Shown in pieces: positions 58,816-64,000 of a DNA stretch of 64,000 nucleotides (position 1 is its first letter; each line of letters opens with the position of its first letter). Made by a program: the position numbers and the translations under genes. Origin of the DNA: Acidobacteria bacterium UBA2161 (GTDB taxonomy: Bacteria > Acidobacteriota > Vicinamibacteria > Vicinamibacterales > UBA823); NCBI GenBank assembly GCA_002328835.1, contig DCWN01000043.1:62001-126000 (forward strand). The letters are read 5' to 3'. The notes under the pieces were generated by a model that was given only the letters and a program-made list of their open reading frames with translations, was not told the DNA's origin and searched no databases.

Positions 58816-58821
58816 ATTATA
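58816..58821 (-). promoter_or_regulatory. TATAAT box upstream of pntAa
   Basis: A perfect minus-strand TATAAT about 56 bases before the pntAa ATG (58760). No strong -35. It lies in the 104-base gap between pntAa and the upstream codirectional hydrolase gene, so the transhydrogenase operon probably has its own promoter. Confidence 0.45.
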
Positions 58822-58864
58822 TGCCGCTTGCCACGCCCGCTGGCATCGTCTTGCGCGAGGCGAG

Positions 58865-60547
58865 CTACCGTCGGGGCGGCATCATCTCGTGCAGTCTACC
58901 CGCCAGCGCGGCAATCAGTTCGGCGCTCACGGTCTTGTCCTCGAGCGTGTCGTACTCATCGACTTCACCGGTCACGGCGGGGATCAGCAGGTGATTCAGG
59001 GCTTCGAACCGGAGCAACTCGGTGGCCACCTGCCGGTCGCGCGCCTGGCCCATCTCAGCCAGCCGGTCGGCGTGGCCCGGCACGATCTGTCGATCGAGGC
59101 CGCCGTGGACAACGACCATCGGCTGGCGCAGATCCTGAATGATGTCGGCCGGCCAGAATTCGAGATAGCTTCGAAACCAGGGCGTCTCCGCCTGGGCTCG
59201 CATGGTCAGCGGGATCCCCTCCCAGCCTCCACCCCGCATGACTGCTGCGTGAATCCGCTGCTGCAACTCGATCTTCTCCGCGCGTTCCGCTTCCGGGAGG
59301 TCGAGTTGCGCGAGCGTCTGCGCCTGCTGTTCGATGACGAAGTCTGCCCCGCGCGTCGAGGGCGCCGCCAGCAAACCGAGCGCCGCGATCCGGCGCTCCT
59401 CCCTTGCGGCCAGCATGGCGATCCAGCCGCTCTCGTCGTGTCCGACGACGGCGATCCGTTGATCGTCCACGTCGTCGCGGTCGCGCAGGTAGCGCACGAC
59501 CGACCTGACGTCCCCGGCATAGTCCGACAGCCTGGCGCTCTCGACCCGCCCCCCGCTCTGGCCGATCCCGCGCTTGTCGTAGCGAACGACGAGGAAGCCG
59601 GCGTCCGACAACCCGCCGGCCAGCTGGCCGTAGACGGGCACGCCCGAATGCGTCTCGTCGCGATCGACCGAGCCCGAGCCCGGCACGAGAATGACCGCCG
59701 GCCACTCCGGGTCGTCGTCGTCGGTCTCTGCCCCGGGAGCGGGCAGCGTGATCGTGGCGGCGAGATTGAAGCCCGAGGCGCCGATGTGCTCGTCCTCGTC
59801 GCGCGGGTTCCTGACGGCTTGCTGCCGGGCCGAGAGCGAGACGATGTCCTGGCGGGCGATGTCGAGCCCGATGGTCGGCATGCTGATTCGCACGAGCCGG
59901 CGGCCGGCGTCCGACCAGATCTCGGCGTCGAACGGGTTGCCGCGATTGAGGAACGTCACGTGATGCCGGTGGGCCTCGATTGTCCCGTCAGCCGTGGCGA
60001 TCCGCTGCTCGGTCGTCGTGTTCAGCCGGACGACGATCTCGGCCTGCGGCGCGATGTAGGCCGGAATGGCCGTGCCCGGCGAGGCTGCCGACAGGCGCGT
60101 GGCGAGCGCCTCGTACGACGCGAAGAAATTCGTCGGCAGGACGACGGCGCCCGCCGAGATCGGATCGCTTTTCGTTCGAGCCTCCCCCGCTTCGAGGATC
60201 TCGCTGGCCGCACTCGTGTCGGTGAACGTCGTTTGCACGCCGTAGGGCTGACCGGCCAGCACCGCATCGATTGACAGCGCCTGCGGCTGCCAGGCGTCGT
60301 TGTAGCGCATCTCGAACCGGCGGATCGCCAGGTCGAGCGGCCCGGAGACGCGGCCCGTCGAGCTGATCCTCCAGCCGCCGTCGACTTCGTCGACGCTGAT
60401 CTCCTCGGTGCCGACGAGAGAGAGCTGCACGAAGATGCTGAAGGTGGACTGACCCGGGGTCGGGCGAAGGTCTTCCTGCGCGGCGGCCGCCAGAGAGTAC
60501 AGTGTCGTCGCCAGGAGGGCGACGGTACAATGAACCGGCGCGCGCAT
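58865..60547 (-). CDS. Exported alpha/beta-hydrolase with Asp at the nucleophile position
   Basis: A 560-residue protein with a signal peptide (VALLATTLYSLAAAAQ), an N-terminal beta-rich domain of ~250 residues, and a C-terminal alpha/beta-hydrolase domain: VILVPGSGSVDRDETH (oxyanion region), FLVVRYDKRGIGQSGGR, VVGHDESGW at the nucleophile elbow, VVHGGLDRQIVPGHADRL (acid) and ALNHLLIP (His). The elbow normally reads GHSEGG; here Asp replaces Ser. Asp nucleophiles occur in dehalogenases and epoxide hydrolases, but the rest looks like esterase/peptidase relatives. GAGGAG lies before the ATG. It is divergent from the ygfZ-like gene. Confidence 0.85.
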   Translation of the reverse strand: MRAPVHCTVALLATTLYSLAAAAQEDLRPTPGQSTFSIFVQLSLVGTEEISVDEVDGGWRISSTGRVSGPLDLAIRRFEMRYNDAWQPQALSIDAVLAGQPYGVQTTFTDTSAASEILEAGEARTKSDPISAGAVVLPTNFFASYEALATRLSAASPGTAIPAYIAPQAEIVVRLNTTTEQRIATADGTIEAHRHHVTFLNRGNPFDAEIWSDAGRRLVRISMPTIGLDIARQDIVSLSARQQAVRNPRDEDEHIGASGFNLAATITLPAPGAETDDDDPEWPAVILVPGSGSVDRDETHSGVPVYGQLAGGLSDAGFLVVRYDKRGIGQSGGRVESARLSDYAGDVRSVVRYLRDRDDVDDQRIAVVGHDESGWIAMLAAREERRIAALGLLAAPSTRGADFVIEQQAQTLAQLDLPEAERAEKIELQQRIHAAVMRGGGWEGIPLTMRAQAETPWFRSYLEFWPADIIQDLRQPMVVVHGGLDRQIVPGHADRLAEMGQARDRQVATELLRFEALNHLLIPAVTGEVDEYDTLEDKTVSAELIAALAGRLHEMMPPRR

Positions 60548-60591
60548 CGCTCCTCAGCATACCACTGCGTCTCGCTCGCCGATCGACCCAG

Positions 60592-61623
60592 ATGTCGAAC
60601 ACAACCATGAAGCAGTCCTACCAGACGCTGAGGTCGGGCGCCGCCCGCGTCGCGCTCGGCGCGCGCGGCACGATCGCGTTCACCGGCAGTGACCGCGCCG
60701 CGTTTCTCCAGGGGCTGTTGACGAACGACATCGAGGCGCTCGAGGCCGGCGGCGGCTGCTACGCGGCCTACCTCACGCCGCAGGGGCGGATGGTTGCCGA
60801 CATGCGCCTGCTGGCGCTTGGCGACCGGCTCCTGATGGACGTCGACCGCCAGTCGGCGGGCTCGCTGGCGTCGCGATTCTCGATGCTCGTTTTCTCGGAG
60901 GCGGTCGACGTGGCCGATGAATCCGCGGCCTGGCATCGGGTCGGCGTGCGCGGGCCCGCGAGCGCGGCCCGCGTGGAGGAGGTGCTGGACCGATCGGGCG
61001 ACATCGCCGACTCGCCGCCGAACGGGCTCGCGGCCTACCGCGACCTCGACAACGGCTGGTGGGCGCTCGACGGCGAGCCGGTTCTGGCCGCGAGCAACGA
61101 CGAGTTGGGCGTCCCCGGAATCGACCTCTGGATCGCCTCGACCCACGGCGCCCGGATGGACGACCGGCTGGCCTCGGCCGGGCTCGAACCGGCCGACGCG
61201 GACGCGGTGGAGGCGCTGCGCGTGGAAGCCGGAACGCCGCGGTTCGGTGCCGACATGGACGACGAGACGATTCCGCTCGAGGCCGGCATCCGCGCACGCG
61301 CCATCAGCGAAACGAAAGGGTGCTACGTCGGTCAGGAGGTCATCATCAGGATCCTGCACCGCGGCCAGGGGCGCGTCGCCCGGCGGCTGGTCGGGTTGGC
61401 GTTCGCCCCGGATCTGGACGCGGCGCCGGGCGCCGGCCTTGAGGTTCACGGCAACGGTGAGCCGGTCGGCAAGGTGACGAGCGTGGCGTGGTCGCCGAGG
61501 CTCGCCCGACCGATCGCGCTGGCTTACGTGCGCCGCGAGCACGCGGCGCCCGGAACCTCGGTCGAGGTGGCGTCGGGCACGTCGCGTGTCGAGGCGGAGG
61601 TCACGGCGCTGCCGTTTCCGTGA
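60592..61623 (+). CDS. ygfZ: Folate-binding YgfZ/GcvT-like protein
   Basis: A 343-residue protein of the YgfZ (IbaG57/GcvT-related) family that supports repair or assembly of iron-sulfur enzymes with tetrahydrofolate. ATG 60592 suits the conserved start. Recognisable: GSDRAAFLQGLLTNDIEAL, GCYAAYLTPQGRMVADMRL, IPLEAGIRARAISETKGCYVGQE with the signature KGCYVGQEV, and the C-terminal barrel GKVTSVAWSPRLARPIALAYVRRE. The Cys of the signature is present. It ends 23 bases inside the convergent NUDIX gene. Confidence 0.9.
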   Translation: MSNTTMKQSYQTLRSGAARVALGARGTIAFTGSDRAAFLQGLLTNDIEALEAGGGCYAAYLTPQGRMVADMRLLALGDRLLMDVDRQSAGSLASRFSMLVFSEAVDVADESAAWHRVGVRGPASAARVEEVLDRSGDIADSPPNGLAAYRDLDNGWWALDGEPVLAASNDELGVPGIDLWIASTHGARMDDRLASAGLEPADADAVEALRVEAGTPRFGADMDDETIPLEAGIRARAISETKGCYVGQEVIIRILHRGQGRVARRLVGLAFAPDLDAAPGAGLEVHGNGEPVGKVTSVAWSPRLARPIALAYVRREHAAPGTSVEVASGTSRVEAEVTALPFP

Positions 61624-62002
61624 GCTTGGCGACGAGGGCCGCGTCGGCCGGCGGGAACTGGAGCTGTCTGAGTTCGCGACGCGTGACCCACCGCACGGCC
61701 TGTTCGAGCTGCGGGTGCGGCTCACCCGTCAGTCGGCAGCCGAAGAAGTGCAGCCGGACGATCCGGTCGGCGTAGGCGTGCTCGACGCAATCGAGTTCAT
61801 CGTCAACGTCGATCTCGACGTCGAGTTCTTCGCGCATCTCCCGCCGAAGCGCGTCGGTGAGCGATTCGCCCGGTTCCTGCTTGCCGCCCGGAAACTCCCA
61901 GTAGTCTCCCAGATGCGCGCCGGCCGCTCGCTGCGACACCAGGAATCGGCCCTGCCGTTCGACGACGGCCGCCACGACGACGAGCAGGGACGGCTCGCTC
62001 AC
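61601..62002 (-). CDS. mutT: NUDIX hydrolase (8-oxo-dGTP diphosphatase type)
   Basis: GTG 62002 is chosen because it overlaps the mutY stop (GTGA) and the conserved start VVVAAVVERQGRFLVSQR follows. The 133-residue protein has the complete NUDIX box GGKQEPGESLTDALRREMREELDVE (core REMREELD with GGK and ExxR). After it come FFGCRLTGEPHPQLEQAVRWV and ELRQLQFPPADAALV. It probably hydrolyses oxidised nucleotides such as 8-oxo-dGTP. Its coupling to mutY makes a functional repair pair. The symbol is given for the family type. Confidence 0.88.
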   Translation of the reverse strand: MSEPSLLVVVAAVVERQGRFLVSQRAAGAHLGDYWEFPGGKQEPGESLTDALRREMREELDVEIDVDDELDCVEHAYADRIVRLHFFGCRLTGEPHPQLEQAVRWVTRRELRQLQFPPADAALVAKLTETAAP

Positions 62003-62706
62003 TTCTTGCGCTTTCCAGCCGCCCGTCCGTCGATCGGACCGGTGCGGCAGAGCGTGGCCAGCGGGCAGGGCCGGCAGCGCGGCCGCCGCGCGGTGCACAC
62101 GGTCGCGCCGAAGTCCATGAGCCCCTGGTTGAAGTCGAAGACGTGGCGCCGCGGGAGCAGGGCGTCCGACAACCGCCAGAGGTGGCGCTGCATCGCGTGG
62201 CCACGGGGGTCGCCCTTGCCGACGAAGATACGGTAGAGCACCCGGGCGACGTTGGTGTCGAGAATTGCCGCCCGTCGGCCGAACGCGAAGCTCAGAACCG
62301 CGCCGGCGGTATAGCGGCCGATGCCCTTGAAACCGCGGAGCGCCGCCTCGTCATCGGGCAGTGTGCCGCCGTAGCGTGCCACCGATTCGCGCGCGATGGC
62401 GTGCAGTCGCTTCGGCCGGACGTTGTAGCCGAGCGGGTACCAGGTGCGGACCACGTCGCGGGCGCGGGCCGCGGCCAACGCTTCGAACGTCGGATACTTG
62501 TTCAGCCACTCGGCGTACTTCGGCGCCACCCGATCGACCTGCGTCTGCTGCAGCATGACCTCCGACACGAGAATGCGGTAGGGATCGCGCGTGTGTCGCC
62601 ACGGCAGGTCGCGGCCGTAGCTGCGGTACCAGGTGAGGAGCCTGCGTCGGAAGCGCTGCCGGGCGGCGGGTGACGGCACCGTCCTCCGTGTGGCGTCACT
62701 GGGCAT
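61999..62706 (-). CDS. mutY: Adenine DNA glycosylase, short form without the C-terminal 8-oxoG-recognition domain
   Basis: A 235-residue HhH-GPD glycosylase that removes adenine opposite 8-oxoguanine. Motifs: LPWRHTRDPYRILVSEVMLQQTQV (with catalytic Glu), the helix-hairpin-helix GFKGIGRYTAGAVLSFAFG, catalytic Asp in ILDTNVARVL, and the [4Fe-4S] ligands in CTARRPRCRPCPLATLC (C-x6-C-x2-C-x5-C). It ends right after the cluster. Usual MutY is ~350 residues with a NUDIX-like C-terminal domain that reads 8-oxoG; that domain is missing here, yet a separate NUDIX gene overlaps its stop. Endonuclease III is excluded by the LQQTQV and DTNV motifs, though an unusual relative is possible. Confidence 0.88.
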   Translation of the reverse strand: MPSDATRRTVPSPAARQRFRRRLLTWYRSYGRDLPWRHTRDPYRILVSEVMLQQTQVDRVAPKYAEWLNKYPTFEALAAARARDVVRTWYPLGYNVRPKRLHAIARESVARYGGTLPDDEAALRGFKGIGRYTAGAVLSFAFGRRAAILDTNVARVLYRIFVGKGDPRGHAMQRHLWRLSDALLPRRHVFDFNQGLMDFGATVCTARRPRCRPCPLATLCRTGPIDGRAAGKRKK

Positions 62707-62740
62707 CGCGGTCCGTGCGCGGCGGGCGCGAGCGCCGCAC

Positions 62741-62746
62741 TATAAT
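62741..62746 (+). promoter_or_regulatory. TATAAT box six bases before the adenosyltransferase start
   Basis: A perfect TATAAT ends six bases before GTG 62753, so transcription would begin on the start codon itself. It is the clearest leaderless promoter in the window. Confidence 0.55.
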
Positions 62747-62752
62747 CGGGGC

Positions 62753-63292
62753 GTGTCGATCTACACGCGCACCGGTGACGCCGGCGAGACCGGGCTGTTC
62801 GACGGCACGAGGGTATCGAAGTCCGATCCGCGGGTCGACGCCTGCGGCGAGATCGACGAGGTCCATGCCCTGCTCGGCCTGGCGCGGGCGCTCCTGACAG
62901 ATCACGATTTCGTCGAGATGGTGACCGCCCTGCAGCGCGACCTGTTGGCCATCGGTGCGCGCCTGGCCGATCCGGGCCATCGGATTGCCGATCGCGTCAC
63001 CAAGATCGACCTGGACGCGCGTGCCGTGGAGCGACTGGAGTCGTGGATCGACCGGCTCGACACCGACCTGCCCGAGACGCGGCGCTTCGTGCTGGCGGGC
63101 GGCACGCCGGCCGGCGCGGCCCTGCACGTCGCGCGCTCGGTCTGTCGCCGGGCGGAGCGTCGGATCGTCGGCCTCGGTGCCGGCACCGTCGAGCCCGACG
63201 TGCTCCGCTACGTGAACCGGCTGTCCGACGTGCTCTTCACGCTGGCCCGCGCGGTGAACGCGCGCGCGCGGACGCCCGAGGTCGAGTGGTGA
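62753..63292 (+). CDS. Cob(I)alamin adenosyltransferase, PduO type
   Basis: A 179-residue trimeric-type adenosyltransferase making coenzyme B12 from cob(I)alamin and ATP. GTG 62753 starts at the conserved SIYTRTGDAGETGLFDGTRVSK (N-terminal ATP site). Then come DACGEIDEVHALLGLARAL, LQRDLLAIGARLADP, FVLAGGTPAGAALHVARSVCRRAERRIV (core RSVCRRAER) and YVNRLSDVLFTLARA. All are standard for the PduO/CobO-PduO family. The longer open frame upstream overlaps mutY and is not used. The presence of B12 enzymes elsewhere is implied. Confidence 0.93.
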   Translation: MSIYTRTGDAGETGLFDGTRVSKSDPRVDACGEIDEVHALLGLARALLTDHDFVEMVTALQRDLLAIGARLADPGHRIADRVTKIDLDARAVERLESWIDRLDTDLPETRRFVLAGGTPAGAALHVARSVCRRAERRIVGLGAGTVEPDVLRYVNRLSDVLFTLARAVNARARTPEVEW

Positions 63293-63308
63293 TCGCCTAG
63301 AACCGGTT

Positions 63309-63815
63309 CTAGCCCGACGCCGTCGCGCCATCCCGCTCCACGAGATACTGTTTCACGCGGTCGAAGATCCGCCGCGCCAGTTCCTGAGAGATCCGCTCCC
63401 GGATCGCGCCGCATGCCACCATCGTCGTTCCGTCGAGTGTTTCGATTGCCACGTCCCAGCGATCGTGCGCGATTCCCTCGGGCCGGTCTTCGAACGCGGC
63501 CGAGACCGCCGTGGCTGACCGCTGGAATTGCCGGGATTCGTAGGCCGTAATCGGCGTGCCGTTGATGAGCACGCGGGCAGCGGTGATGCGCCCCTTGTCG
63601 AGCGTCGTCGCTCCGTAGGAGAAGGTCTCGTCCGCTTCGCTGAACAGTGTCATCTCGGTGCCCGACGGCACCTCGGCGACGATCTGCCGTCCGTGTTCCA
63701 GTTCGTGCGCCAGCTGGGCGCGCCGGCGCTTGCGAAACCCGTGCAAGGCGGTGCCCAGGCTCGCCGCCGTCACGAGTAGCAGAATGGCGGCGGCGGCGGC
63801 GATAAGCTCTTGCAT
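63309..63815 (-). CDS. Hypothetical membrane-anchored protein
   Basis: ATG 63815 begins at the hydrophobic segment (QELIAAAAAILLLVTAASLGTAL), so the 168-residue product is probably anchored by its N-terminus with a soluble cytoplasmic rest. That rest has a basic stretch (RKRRRAQLAHELEHGRQIV), a predicted beta-rich middle (VPSGTEMTLFSEADETFSYG, RITAARVLINGTPITAYESR) and a helical end (RERISQELARRIFDRVKQYLV). I do not recognise the family. It converges with the adenosyltransferase gene. Confidence 0.65.
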   Translation of the reverse strand: MQELIAAAAAILLLVTAASLGTALHGFRKRRRAQLAHELEHGRQIVAEVPSGTEMTLFSEADETFSYGATTLDKGRITAARVLINGTPITAYESRQFQRSATAVSAAFEDRPEGIAHDRWDVAIETLDGTTMVACGAIRERISQELARRIFDRVKQYLVERDGATASG

Positions 63816-64000
63816 CGGCCTGAGAACGCGTCTCACGGAGAGGTTGGCGGCAACGGGCGGGCGGCGGAAGGACGCCGCGGCCGAGTCTCGCACGATTCCC
63901 TCGGCTTGACAACGAGGGGCGCGACGCACGGCACCTCGCGTCGGCGGCGTTTGCTGATCGGCGTCTGCCGGGCAGCGTTTGCCGTGCCGGGGCCAGCCGG
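63816..64000. other. Window end without a supported gene
   Basis: About 185 bases follow the last gene. A plus-strand frame opens at TTG 63905 and runs off the edge, encoding an Arg-rich start and a hydrophobic run that could be an export signal, but too little is visible to call it. TTGACA occurs at the same spot (63905-63910) without a matching -10. Confidence 0.3.

Noticed and set aside
1..64000. CRISPR arrays, tRNA or rRNA genes, insertion sequences, prophage
   Set aside because: No regularly spaced repeats, tRNA-like TPsiC/cloverleaf pattern, transposase or phage genes were found by reading; a dedicated tRNA scan could not be run.

Overview
The window is a 64 kb piece of a GC-rich bacterial chromosome, dense with genes on both strands. 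There is no rRNA, tRNA that I can recognise, CRISPR array, transposase or phage gene. The gene content suggests a free-living aerobic heterotroph of the Acidobacteriota (Vicinamibacteria-like) type. The pointers are an aa3-type oxidase operon, an Sdh1-type succinate dehydrogenase, many secreted peptidases and hydrolases, amino-acid catabolism, and Ser/Thr-kinase and FHA proteins. This placement is inference from gene content; no phylogenetic marker was tested.

Layout. 1-6.3 kb: the end of a secreted esterase, then a cytochrome c oxidase operon (subunits II, I, two subunit III-like proteins, IV, and a small CxxC membrane protein). 6.3-9 kb: a molybdate regulator divergent from modABC. 9-15.5 kb: secreted S9 peptidase, outer-membrane protein, a PLP decarboxylase broken by an in-frame amber codon, a periplasmic phosphatase, an OsmC-like gene with an in-frame UGA at the peroxidatic Cys position (probable selenoprotein), and a VirB10-like membrane protein. 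15.7-19.1 kb: phosphate uptake (DUF47 protein plus Pit) and a MerR-type regulator. 19.1-24.6 kb: amidohydrolase, D-threonine aldolase-like enzyme, LOG-family protein and a P5C-type aldehyde dehydrogenase. 24.8-29 kb: a small membrane protein and sdhCAB. 29.2-39.3 kb: membrane gluzincin, AIR-synthase-like protein, GTP cyclohydrolase II, an orphan efflux adaptor, diaminopropionate ammonia-lyase with an APC permease, a histidine phosphatase, an iodotyrosine-deiodinase-like flavoprotein, PanE and a TSUP transporter. 39.3-44.5 kb: an M14 peptidase, a decayed junction of two truncated genes, Smr, QueF and an HU-like protein. 44.6-50.2 kb: an NtrC-type regulator divergent from a 2-oxoacid dehydrogenase E1a-E1b-E2-lipB operon. 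50.2-64 kb: an ECF sigma factor, a malate-dehydrogenase-like protein, SDR, kinase-like protein, Thr-dehydratase-like enzyme, MBL hydrolase, pntAa-pntAb-pntB-FHA, a hydrolase, YgfZ, MutY/NUDIX, cobalamin adenosyltransferase and a membrane protein.

Genes working together: pyruvate or branched-chain oxoacid oxidation (E1/E2 with LipB), succinate dehydrogenase, transhydrogenase and the haem-copper oxidase form a respiratory core. Secreted S9 and M14 peptidases, PLP lyases, the aldehyde dehydrogenase and the APC permease fit growth on peptides and amino acids.

Beyond the genes, three things stand out. (1) The UGA-containing OsmC gene has a bacterial SECIS-like hairpin at the expected distance. 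(2) Two families of intergenic repeats occur. Family B is a ~180 bp element with long, covarying terminal inverted repeats, found three times and always between convergent gene ends. Family A is a ~95 bp palindromic GC-rich element that supplies the ribosome-binding region of sdhB and the C-terminal tail of the sigma factor. (3) Many genes have a TANNNT box 6-9 bases before the start codon and no Shine-Dalgarno sequence, implying leaderless transcripts.
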